The translations under genes and the position numbers were made by a program. A stretch of 64,000 nt of DNA from a candidate division BRC1 bacterium HGW-BRC1-1 (GTDB lineage: Bacteria; Sumerlaeota; Sumerlaeia; Sumerlaeales; Sumerlaeaceae): positions 1-64,000 of the forward strand of contig PHCB01000007.1 in the NCBI GenBank assembly GCA_002842095.1, in the 5' to 3' direction. Shown piece by piece: positions 1-7,431 of this stretch. The notes below the pieces were generated by a model. That model worked only from the letters and a program-made list of their open reading frames with translations, was not told where the DNA came from and searched no databases. Position 1 is the first letter of the stretch; each line of letters opens with the position of its first letter.

Positions 1-2043
1 GACCTGATCGAGCCGCGCGATAATCCCAACAAGCTGCGCGAAGTGATGAACGAACCGGGCGTGCTGGGGTTCGCAACGGATCTGGTCAAGCACGACCCTG
101 CCATCGCGCCCGCGGTGCGTTATCTGCTGGGTGGCGTGGTGGTGGTGGCCGGCATTGACAAGGCTGTGGAACTGCAACGGCGCGGGTACCGCACGCTGTA
201 CGCCAGCGTGGATGGCGACATCCTGAACCCCCACGGAGCGATGACGGGCGGCAGCACGAAGGTTGCGGGCCTGCTTCATCGCACGCGCGAAGTGAAGGAA
301 CTGGCCGAGCAACTCAAGACGCTGCGCGCCGATGAGTCGCGTCTGGCGGCGCAGGTGGAGACGCTGCGGGCGGAGATTGCCCGTCTGCGCACGACCCACG
401 AAAAGATGTCGAGCAGCGCGCAATCGCAGGAGATTGAGTCAGCTCGCACGCGCAAGGATTTCGAGGTTCTTGAGCGGTCGCTGGGCGAGAAGAGCAACCA
501 GTTGACGAACCTCAAATCGCGCCGGGGTGGCATGGAGGCCGAGGTTGCGGGGCACCGCACCACGCAGGAACGCAACATGGCGCTGCTGGCGGAACTCAAC
601 GAAACGCTGCGCAACATGGAATTGGATCTGGCGGCAGCGGAAAGTCGCGCGGGTACGAAACAACGCGAGTTGGCGGAGTTCTCCCGCGAGTTGAATGATC
701 TGATGATTCGCATGAGCACGGCCCGTGAGCGCCAGAGTTCGCGGCGCGAGCGTGTGGAGCAACTCAAGCGCGAGAAGGTTCGACTGACACAGATTCAAAC
801 CGAGCGTCAGGGGCAGATAGAGCGCGCCAAGGAGCAGCAGGAAACCGCCCGCACCGAGATGGAAGGTTTGCGTCGCCGCGCCGAGCAGTTGGCCGAACAG
901 GCCCGCGAACTGGATCAGCGCATCACCCACGAGACGCAGAAGAAGGAAACCATCCAACTCGACCTGCGTAAACTGGGCGAGCATGCGCAGCTTCTTCAGC
1001 GCGATTTCAACCAGGCGCAGAATCAACTGCACGAGGTGGAACTGCGTCGCACCGAAATGCGCACCCAACTCGACAACATCGCCCAGCAGGCGGGCGAGAA
1101 ATTCGGGCGCGGCATGGATGACATCATCCTGCGTGTGTTGAACCGTGCGCGGGGCGAAGAAACCGACGATGATGATCTGGTGATAAAAGATCCCGTGCAG
1201 AGTGACAGTTCAACGGAGTCCACCGAGGACCGTGAGCACTTTGACGGCGAGGGCGAATTCGAAGATGTTCCCCCCCTTGGGGTGGACGTGCACACGATGG
1301 AGCTTCCGCACTCGGCCGAGGAGATCGCCGAGGCGCTTGCGAACCTGCGCGAACCGGAAGAAATCGCAGGCCGCATCAGCGAGTTGCGCGCAAACATCGA
1401 CGCCATCGGCCCGGTGCACGTGGGCGCCATCGACGAGTACAACGAGCAGAACCAGCGTTACGAGTTCCTCGTGGCGCAGGAAACCGACCTGCAGTCGGCC
1501 AAGACGCAACTGGCCGAGACGATCCGCAAGATCGACGACACCACGGTGGACTTGTTCAGCAAGGCCTTCGCCGAAATCCGCGAGAACTTCTCGCAGGTGT
1601 ACCGGCGCTTGTTCGGTGGTGGCCGGGCGGATCTCGTGCTGACCGACGACAACGGTGTGCTCGACAGTGGCGTGGACATCATCGCCCAGCCGCCGGGCAA
1701 GAAGCCCCAGCACATCTCGCTGCTCTCGGGTGGCGAGAAGGCGCTCACGGCCATCTCGCTCTTGTTCGCCATCTTCCTGCGCAAGCCCAGCCCGTTCTGC
1801 ATCCTCGACGAGGTTGACGCGCCGCTTGATGATAAGAACATCGAGCGCTTCAAAGACCTCGTGCGCGAGTTCGCCCAAACCACGCAGTTCGTCATCATCA
1901 CCCACAACAAGCAAACCATGGCGCTGGCCGATACGATCTATGGCATAACCATGCAAGAGCAGGGCGTCAGCCGCGTGGTGAGCCTGCGACTGGATGAAAT
2001 TGACGACGCGGAATACACGCCGCGGGAAGCCGTGCCGGCGTGA
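1..2043 (+). CDS. smc: Chromosome segregation protein SMC, C-terminal part (cut by window edge)
   Basis: Condensin-type ATPase that organises and segregates the chromosome. The frame is open from base 1, so the N-terminal ATPase lobe and first coiled-coil arm lie outside the window. Visible in order: the end of the hinge with the typical GDILNPHGAMTGGS motif (about base 200-255); a long Glu/Arg/Gln-rich coiled coil (to about base 1130); then the C-terminal ATPase lobe with signature LLSGGEKAL (about 1720-1745) and Walker B FCILDEVDAPLDD (about 1795-1830). An unusual acidic low-complexity segment (about bases 1155-1265, rich in Asp, Glu and Ser) interrupts the end of the coiled coil. Family assignment is certain. 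Confidence 0.96.
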   Translation, partial: DLIEPRDNPNKLREVMNEPGVLGFATDLVKHDPAIAPAVRYLLGGVVVVAGIDKAVELQRRGYRTLYASVDGDILNPHGAMTGGSTKVAGLLHRTREVKELAEQLKTLRADESRLAAQVETLRAEIARLRTTHEKMSSSAQSQEIESARTRKDFEVLERSLGEKSNQLTNLKSRRGGMEAEVAGHRTTQERNMALLAELNETLRNMELDLAAAESRAGTKQRELAEFSRELNDLMIRMSTARERQSSRRERVEQLKREKVRLTQIQTERQGQIERAKEQQETARTEMEGLRRRAEQLAEQARELDQRITHETQKKETIQLDLRKLGEHAQLLQRDFNQAQNQLHEVELRRTEMRTQLDNIAQQAGEKFGRGMDDIILRVLNRARGEETDDDDLVIKDPVQSDSSTESTEDREHFDGEGEFEDVPPLGVDVHTMELPHSAEEIAEALANLREPEEIAGRISELRANIDAIGPVHVGAIDEYNEQNQRYEFLVAQETDLQSAKTQLAETIRKIDDTTVDLFSKAFAEIRENFSQVYRRLFGGGRADLVLTDDNGVLDSGVDIIAQPPGKKPQHISLLSGGEKALTAISLLFAIFLRKPSPFCILDEVDAPLDDKNIERFKDLVREFAQTTQFVIITHNKQTMALADTIYGITMQEQGVSRVVSLRLDEIDDAEYTPREAVPA

Positions 2044-2107
2044 CTTGGTCCGAAATTCATGAGTCTAATACTTGAGGCCAACGTAACCGCCTGCGGATTC
2101 AGGCCGA

Positions 2108-2190
2108 TATGGCAAGGCGCAAGCATGGCTTGCGCAGTCCAAGGAGAATATACGCATTTGGACTGCGGCAGCCATGCTGCCGCCTTTGAA
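2108..2190. repeat. REP-like palindromes left of transposase (elements A and B)
   Basis: Two near-perfect 19-bp palindromes: A, gcgcaagcatggcttgcgc (2117-2135), followed by agtccaa; and B, gcggcagccatgctgccgc (2165-2183), preceded by ttggact. Both have an 8-bp stem and a 3-nt loop. The same pair recurs right of the transposase and again near 36 kb, which marks a mobilised REP family. Seen directly. Confidence 0.85.
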
Positions 2191-2207
2191 CCCATGAGGC
2201 ATCCCGA

Positions 2208-2792
2208 ATGACAGAGCCCCCCACGCCAGACGCCTCCGCGCCAGACCCCGCCACCACCGGATCCTGCCGCTGGCATCACCGGCCCGAACACCTCTTCGTG
2301 CCGGGGGCCACTTACATCGTAACGGCGCGCACGCTCAACAAGGCGCACTTCTTCGCGGGCGACGAGCGCCTGCGGCTTCTGACGGATGCGCTGTCGGGCG
2401 TGGCCGCCGATTACGGCTGGCTGCTCCATGCATGGGCGGTGTTTGCTAACCACTACCACTTCATCGCTCGCGCGCCGGAGGATGGCCCCGACGTGGGCAC
2501 GCTGGCGCAGCGCCTGCACTCACAGACGGCGCGGGCGGTGAACGCTCTCGACGGCACGCCGGGGCGGCATGTCTGGTTTCAGTATCGCGACACCTGTCTT
2601 ACGTTCGAGAAGAGCTATCTGGCGCGGTTGAACTATGTGATGAACAACCCCGTGCATCACCGGGTGGCACCGGTGGCGGATCTGTATCCGTATTGCTCGG
2701 CCGCATGGTTCGCTGCCGAGGCCGATCCGGCCTTCCGGCGCAAAGTGGAGTCGTTCCGGTACGACCGCTTAAACTTGGAGGACGACTTCTGA
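2208..2792 (+). CDS. REP-associated tyrosine transposase (RAYT, Y1_Tnp/IS200-like)
   Basis: Single-strand HUH-type transposase family that acts on REP palindromes rather than a classical IS end. The 194-aa protein has the Y1_Tnp layout: an N-terminal strand with a TYIVTART-like segment, the metal-binding HUH triad in NHYHFI (about residue 83), and a C-terminal helix SYLARLNYVMNNPV carrying the likely catalytic Tyr, followed by the RAYT-typical YxxSAAWF segment. Length fits the family. The gene is flanked on each side, within about 25 bp, by the A and B palindromes, the arrangement expected for a RAYT with its own REP substrates. No other IS features, such as target duplications, were found. 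Activity is not shown. Confidence 0.85.
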   Translation: MTEPPTPDASAPDPATTGSCRWHHRPEHLFVPGATYIVTARTLNKAHFFAGDERLRLLTDALSGVAADYGWLLHAWAVFANHYHFIARAPEDGPDVGTLAQRLHSQTARAVNALDGTPGRHVWFQYRDTCLTFEKSYLARLNYVMNNPVHHRVAPVADLYPYCSAAWFAAEADPAFRRKVESFRYDRLNLEDDF

Positions 2793-2800
2793 TGGGTGCA

Positions 2801-2925
2801 TTCTTTGGACTGCGGCAGCCATGCTGCCGCTTTTGCACCGCTGCCTCCGAGAACGCCGCTTGAATGGCGGAGCGCGCGGCTCAGGTTGATTCGGCAAGGC
2901 GCAAGCATCGCTTGCGCAGTCCAAA
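2801..2925. repeat. REP-like palindromes right of transposase (B then A)
   Basis: Copy of element B at 2813-2831 (identical core gcggcagccatgctgccgc) and of element A at 2899-2917 (gcgcaagcatcgcttgcgc, one loop change), separated by a third imperfect hairpin around 2855-2875. The order is B-A, against A-B on the left, so each transposase edge abuts element B. Seen directly. Confidence 0.85.
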
Positions 2926-2979
2926 GCCAGGTTGAAGGTCTGACGAATTACAGACACCCCGCCAGCCTGTGGAAAAAGT

Positions 2980-3009
2980 TTGACAGATAGGCCCCAATCA
3001 CCGGTTAAA
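2980..3009 (+). promoter_or_regulatory. Candidate sigma-70 promoter of nrdR
   Basis: A perfect TTGACA (2980-2985) is followed after 18 bp by the weak -10 candidate GTTAAA (3004-3009), about 40 bp before the nrdR start. The -35 match is good, the -10 poor. Confidence 0.3.
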
Positions 3010-3047
3010 CAACCCTATCTTGTATCCTGACAGGCGCACAGACCAAT

Positions 3048-3506
3048 ATGTTGTGTCCCTTCTGTAGCCACCTTGAAAGCAAAGTCGTCAATTCGCGACA
3101 AAGCCCGAAGGGTGAATCCATCCGCCGCCGGCGCGAGTGCCTGAAATGCGGTCATCGCTTCACCACGTTTGAAATGGTGGAGAAGGTTCCCATCATGGTC
3201 ATCAAACGCGACGGCCGCCGCGAAGCCTTCGATCGCCAGAAGATGGCGGGCGGAATCATCCGCGCCTGCGAGAAACGCCCGGTGACCTTGGAAGAGGTGG
3301 AGCGCGTGGTGTTGTTCGTGGAGAAGAGTCTTCACAACAACATGGAGAAGGAAGTCAGTTCGCTGAAGATCGGCGAGATCGTGCTGAAGAAACTGCGCGA
3401 GATCGACGAGGTAGCGTACGTCCGCTTCGCCAGCGTGTACCGCCAGTTCCGCGACATCAGCGAATTCAGCCACGAAGTGAAGGTGCTGTTGCAGTCGGAA
3501 GGGTGA
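3048..3506 (+). CDS. nrdR: Transcriptional repressor NrdR
   Basis: ATP/dATP-sensing repressor of ribonucleotide reductase genes. At 152 aa it is the usual length. The N-terminal zinc ribbon has two CxxC pairs (MLCPFCSH and CLKCGHRF), and the RRRECLKCGHRFTTFE stretch is family-typical. An ATP-cone domain follows (VIKRDGRREAFDRQK through VAYVRFASVYRQFRDI). The ATG gives the canonical MxCPFC start. No ribonucleotide reductase gene is in the window, so its targets lie elsewhere. Confidence 0.97.
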   Translation: MLCPFCSHLESKVVNSRQSPKGESIRRRRECLKCGHRFTTFEMVEKVPIMVIKRDGRREAFDRQKMAGGIIRACEKRPVTLEEVERVVLFVEKSLHNNMEKEVSSLKIGEIVLKKLREIDEVAYVRFASVYRQFRDISEFSHEVKVLLQSEG

Positions 3507-3527
3507 CCCGGGGTTTGCCTGCTGCCG

Positions 3528-4379
3528 TTAAAACGGAGTTGATGTGATGATGACCGGTAGCTTTTCTGCAAACGCGAGGAAGACGTAGAACGCTGCGAAG
3601 CTGAACAGCACCGAATCCATGCGGTCGAGCACGCCGCCGTGTCCGCCGAACGCCACGCCGGAATCTTTCACGCCCGCATCGCGCTTGATGAGTGATTCGG
3701 CCAGATCGCCCGCCTGACCCAACACACCGATGAGCGCGCCCACGAAGATGATCTCGCCCCAGGTGAGCCCGAGGTCGGCACCGAGCGCATCCATGCCAAT
3801 CTTAAATATAATTCCGATAAGGATACATCCGGCGAATCCGCCGGCGGCGCCTTCCCAGCTTTTCTTGGGACTGATCTCGGGTGACATCTTGTGGCGTCCG
3901 AAGCGGCTCCCTACGAAAAAAGCGGCGGAGTCGAGCATCCATATGGACATCAGCACGAGGAGGAAATACATCCGGTCGATCTGCAACACCTGCAGGCCGA
4001 GGGCCAGGGGCAGGCCCACATAGAGCGGGATGAAGACGTTCATGGGAATGGCGAGCAGCGCATTGTCGAGCCGGGCGAGGAACACTTTCACGCAGAAGAC
4101 TGCGAGGAGCAGGACGACGATGAAGGGGAGTATCCAGCGGATGAAGTCGTGGGGGCCCATGGCCCAGCCCGCGAGGATGAAGATGGCGGTAGCCGACAGA
4201 GTGACCGCGAGGGAACTGCGCACGTTCTTCTGCAGCGCCATCATGTGCATTTCGCGGGCGGCAGCCACGCCGGTGATCAACACGAACAGAGGCAACACCC
4301 AGGCGAGAGCGGCGAAGCGCAGACTCAGCATGATGATGAGGGCGAGGATGAGGGCTATTCGGGTGCGCGATTTTGCCAA
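3528..4379 (-). CDS. cdsA: Phosphatidate cytidylyltransferase
   Basis: Integral membrane enzyme that makes CDP-diacylglycerol from phosphatidate and CTP for phospholipid synthesis. It is a roughly 283-aa polytopic protein with many hydrophobic segments. The C-terminal CdsA signature is intact: SxKKSWEGAAGG, GDLAESLIKRDAGVKDSG and GHGGVLDRMDS. The open frame extends upstream into uppS, but a TTG at 4379 with a GGAGAG-type ribosome site just before it gives a normal-length protein beginning MAKSRTRIALILAL. I chose that start on length and ribosome-site grounds. It lies 82 bp downstream of uppS, in the common bacterial uppS-cdsA order. Confidence 0.93.
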   Translation of the reverse strand: MAKSRTRIALILALIIMLSLRFAALAWVLPLFVLITGVAAAREMHMMALQKNVRSSLAVTLSATAIFILAGWAMGPHDFIRWILPFIVVLLLAVFCVKVFLARLDNALLAIPMNVFIPLYVGLPLALGLQVLQIDRMYFLLVLMSIWMLDSAAFFVGSRFGRHKMSPEISPKKSWEGAAGGFAGCILIGIIFKIGMDALGADLGLTWGEIIFVGALIGVLGQAGDLAESLIKRDAGVKDSGVAFGGHGGVLDRMDSVLFSFAAFYVFLAFAEKLPVIITSTPF

Positions 4380-4461
4380 GACTCTCTCCAGTGAATCGTG
4401 ATGTCGCCCGGCTTCGCCACGGGGCGGAAAACTTTGTGCGACTGGCGCAAGGGGACGCGCC

Positions 4462-5304
4462 TTACACGCGGCCGAATCGCCTTTCGCGTTTCTCGTAGTC
4501 CAGCACCGCCTCGTACAATTCGCGACGACGGAAGTCCGGCCAGAGAACCGGTGTAACGTAAATCTCGGTGTAGGCAATTTGCCACAACAGAAAGTTGGAC
4601 ACGCGCAATTCGCCGCTGGTGCGAATTAAAAGATCCGGGTCGCCCAATTCCGGGTGGTACAAATGCGCGGCGATGGTTTCCTCGGTGATGGCTTCGGGCG
4701 CAAGCTTGCCATCGGCCACCTCTTTTGCGATGGTCTGAACGGCGGACAGCAGTTCCGTGCGGCCACCGTAACTGAGCGCGAGGTTGAGCACCATGCCCGT
4801 GTTGCCAGCGGTGGCGGCCATGGACTTGGCGAGCTGGTCGCGTACGTCGGCGCTTAAATCTTCCAACCGGCCCGACGCCTGAAGGCGCACATTGTTGGTG
4901 TTCAACTCGTCGATTTCATTGAGCAGAAATTTTTTGAGCATGTGCATGAGTGCAGAAACTTCGGGCCCGGGGCGCTGCCAGTTTTCCACGCTGAAGGCGT
5001 AGAGGGTAAGGACAGCGACACCCAGCTCACCGCAAGCGCGCACAGCGGTGCGCACCGAATCAATGCCGGCCTCGTGGCCCCGCACGCGATCGAGAAAACC
5101 CTGGCGTCGCGCCCAGCGCCCGTTGCCATCCATAATGATGGCGATGTGTCGCGGGATTCGTTCGGGCGTGATCTGCGCAAGAATCTGATCTTCCTCGGGC
5201 GTCAGGGTTTCACGCACTTTGGATGCGAGGGAAGTATGAAGATTAGATGAGGTCATTGACGGTTCGAAGCAAGTTGGCAACGGGTGGCGGTAGCTTGTCA
5301 ACAT
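4462..5304 (-). CDS. uppS: Isoprenyl (undecaprenyl) diphosphate synthase
   Basis: Cis-prenyltransferase that makes the undecaprenyl diphosphate carrier for cell-wall glycans. The family start motif HIAIIMDGNGRWA is present with its catalytic Asp. Also present are LYAFSVENWQRP, SYGGRTELL and the C-terminal DPDLLIRTSGELRVSNFLLWQIAYTE segment. The 280 aa include about 30 residues before the domain. A second ATG (5256) would remove 16 residues, and neither start has a clear ribosome site. It is first gene of the uppS-cdsA pair. The 196 bp upstream, toward the divergent acyltransferase gene, must hold both promoters, but no clear boxes were recognised. Confidence 0.96.
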   Translation of the reverse strand: MLTSYRHPLPTCFEPSMTSSNLHTSLASKVRETLTPEEDQILAQITPERIPRHIAIIMDGNGRWARRQGFLDRVRGHEAGIDSVRTAVRACGELGVAVLTLYAFSVENWQRPGPEVSALMHMLKKFLLNEIDELNTNNVRLQASGRLEDLSADVRDQLAKSMAATAGNTGMVLNLALSYGGRTELLSAVQTIAKEVADGKLAPEAITEETIAAHLYHPELGDPDLLIRTSGELRVSNFLLWQIAYTEIYVTPVLWPDFRRRELYEAVLDYEKRERRFGRV

Positions 5305-5500
5305 CCACGCGATTCATAAATGCCTTCGCTGCCGCAGACTTAATCGCGTGATAGATTCTCACCTCTTGATTTTCCAAAAGTCTGTGTGTCTTGTCGTGTG
5401 TGTGGCTGTGCCCTGCTGCGCCGACGATTAACTTCCATTTCCCGTCCGCATGTCCAGCGCACCCGCCGTGACATTTTTATAAGCCCGTTGGAGGCGCAAG

Positions 5501-6883
5501 ATGGAGCAAACGGCAGTTCGCAGCGAACGTCTGGTTTCGCTCGATGTTTTTCGGGGTCTGACAATCATCGGGATGATCCTCGTCAACAATCCCGGTTCGT
5601 GGTCTTACATGTACTGGCCCCTGGGCCATGCGCCCTGGCACGGGTGGACGCCCACGGATTGGATTTTCCCCTTCTTCCTGTTCATCGTCGGCGTGGCGAT
5701 GACCTTCTCCTTCGACAAACGTCTGTCGCGCGGAGCCAACCGGGCCGACCTGATGGCCCACGTGGTGGGGCGCGCTGCGGTGCTTTATCTGCTGGGAATG
5801 ATTCTCGGTGGGTTCCCTAATTTCCGGCTCATTACGCCCTACATCCTGGGCATCGCAGGCATAGAATTCTGGCTGGCAACGCGGGAACATCCGGATTCGC
5901 CCAATGTGCAACGTAACCGTATTGTCGGCTATGTGCTCATGGCCGTGGCAGCGCTGTGGTTCATTGTGGATTTTCGATATTTCAACGGGCCGACGCAGCG
6001 CGGAAGTTGGAGCAATTTCTTCCCGCTGACATCAAACGGCGAGGGCAGCGTGATTCGCGTCGTTGGCGTGTTACAGCGCATTGCGATGGTTTACGTGGTG
6101 GCGGCGGCCATCATGATGATGACCCGTGGGGCCTGGGCGCGGCTGGCCTGGGTCGTCGGGATTATCGGCGCTTACTGGCTGATCATGGCGTTCGTGAACG
6201 CTCCGGACGGCTACGTATTGGGTAATGGTCTGGAGGGAGCGAAAGCGGACCCGGCGGACGATGTAACTTTCCGGGGATTACTGAATGACTGGATTGATGT
6301 GAAGCTGTTGGGCGCTCACCTCTACAGCCACCGTCCTGATCCGGAGGGTCTGCTGAGCACGATTCCGGCCGTGGGAACGACGCTGTTGGGTATCGTGTCG
6401 GGCATGTGGTTGCGGCGCACCGATGTGCCGCCCATGCGCCGGGCCATGGGGTTGATGGCCATGGGGCTGGGAATGCTGGCCATCGGGCAGTTGATGCACT
6501 ACGGGTTCCCCATCAATAAGAAGATCTGGACCAGTAGTTACGTGGTGTTTATGGCTGGCTGGGCCAACCTGTTCCTGGGGCTTTGTTACCTGATCATTGA
6601 TGTGAAAGGTTTTAAAAGCTGGACGCCGCCGGTGTTGGTATTTGGCACCAATGCCATCGTGGCGTTCTTCGCGTCGGGTTTGATGTCACGCATGTTCCAG
6701 CTTTTCAAATGGACGGGTGCGGATGGCAAGGACATGAACATTAAGAGTTGGTCGTGGAACATCGCCAATGGCATGTTCACCGACCACCGCAACGCCTCGC
6801 TGGCGTGGGCGGTAACGTTCATCCTGCTGTGGATGCTGTTGCTGACACCGCTGTACAGGAAGCGGATTTTTATCAAGGTGTGA
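5501..6883 (+). CDS. NagX-like membrane acyltransferase (heparan-alpha-glucosaminide N-acetyltransferase family, DUF5009)
   Basis: Polytopic membrane protein of 460 aa related to lysosomal HGSNAT and bacterial NagX, which are thought to acetylate amino sugars across a membrane. The N-terminus carries the family hallmark SLDVFRGLTIIGMILVNNPG, followed by WHGWTPTDWIFPFFLFIVG. About ten further hydrophobic segments follow, including the VLQRIAMVYVVAA stretch. It ends in PLYRKRIFIKV, which fits a cytosolic basic tail. The ATG follows a GAGGCG ribosome site. The substrate cannot be read from sequence; a role in chitin, heparin or N-acetylglucosamine uptake is an inference from the family. Confidence 0.88.
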   Translation: MEQTAVRSERLVSLDVFRGLTIIGMILVNNPGSWSYMYWPLGHAPWHGWTPTDWIFPFFLFIVGVAMTFSFDKRLSRGANRADLMAHVVGRAAVLYLLGMILGGFPNFRLITPYILGIAGIEFWLATREHPDSPNVQRNRIVGYVLMAVAALWFIVDFRYFNGPTQRGSWSNFFPLTSNGEGSVIRVVGVLQRIAMVYVVAAAIMMMTRGAWARLAWVVGIIGAYWLIMAFVNAPDGYVLGNGLEGAKADPADDVTFRGLLNDWIDVKLLGAHLYSHRPDPEGLLSTIPAVGTTLLGIVSGMWLRRTDVPPMRRAMGLMAMGLGMLAIGQLMHYGFPINKKIWTSSYVVFMAGWANLFLGLCYLIIDVKGFKSWTPPVLVFGTNAIVAFFASGLMSRMFQLFKWTGADGKDMNIKSWSWNIANGMFTDHRNASLAWAVTFILLWMLLLTPLYRKRIFIKV

Positions 6884-6919
6884 GGTGGGGCTCGGATTGG
6901 GGCGGGATGATCTGGTTTG

Positions 6920-6966
6920 CTGGTCCTCTGTAGGGCGATTCTTGAGTCGTCCTACAGAGGGACCAG
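6920..6966. repeat. Long hairpin between convergent genes
   Basis: Arms ctggtcctctgtagg (6920-6934) and cctacagagggaccag (6951-6966) pair over 15 bp with one bulge around a 16-nt loop. The loop-side segment (gtagggcgattc) resembles the small palindrome at 7210-7231. It lies 37 bp after the acyltransferase stop and could act in 3'-end formation, but there is no T-tract. Confidence 0.6.
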
Positions 6967-6998
6967 CCGACGCGTGAATGTTGTGTTCAGATTTGCTG

Positions 6999-7106
6999 TT
7001 CCGCCGCCCCGCTGGGGCGGGATATTTTTTTGGTGCTTTTACGGGGGTTCCGGTCGCTGTGCGACCTCCACCGCCCGCCTACTCGCCCTGCCCGCTCTGC
7101 GGGCAT
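6999..7106 (+). repeat. Palindrome-rich intergenic repeat, family 2, copy 1
   Basis: Composite unit: ccgccccgctggggcgg palindrome (7004-7020); AT-rich gap; gggttccggtcgctgtgcgacc; and a gcccgctctgcgggc palindrome (7090-7104). The same order of parts occurs at 31337-31447, and inverted at 7290-7400 and 31158-31272. Confidence 0.8.
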
Positions 7107-7209
7107 GAAAAGAGAGACACGCTTAATGGATGGCTTTTGGGTCGGTTTCGCAATGGCGATCGGGCAAGACCTGATTGATTGAGGCCGCAACGGATCAACG
7201 GGCCTTTGT

Positions 7210-7231
7210 AGGGACGATTCACGAATCGCCC
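7210..7231. repeat. Small palindrome agggacgattcacgaatcgccct
   Basis: Near-perfect palindrome around gattc-gaatc, sharing gtagggNcgattc with the loop of the 6920-6966 hairpin. It sits between the two inverted family-2 copies. A short dispersed repeat is likely; function unknown. Confidence 0.5.
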
Positions 7232-7289
7232 TGAGGTTTGGGGTGCAAAGACATTCTGGGAAACAGTATCTCTGTCGCCTAAAATGGTT

Positions 7290-7400
7290 CTTTTGCCCAC
7301 GGAGTGGGCAACGGCAAGTAGCCGGGGGTGGAGGTCGCGCAGCGACCGGAACCCCCGGTACCGGCGCACAAAGAATAAGCCCCGGAGGGGCGGCGGAATC
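7290..7400 (-). repeat. Palindrome-rich intergenic repeat, family 2, copy 2 (inverted)
   Basis: Reverse-oriented copy: gcccacggagtgggc palindrome (7295-7309), then ggaggtcgcgcagcgaccggaaccccc, then gccccggaggggcggcgg (about 7380-7395). With copy 1 it forms an inverted pair about 185 bp apart. The whole 6884-7431 interval lies between convergent genes and contains only these repeats; the open frames in it are not genes. Confidence 0.8.
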
Positions 7401-7431
7401 GATTCCCGCGCACCCCAAGCCTCGTTCCCGC

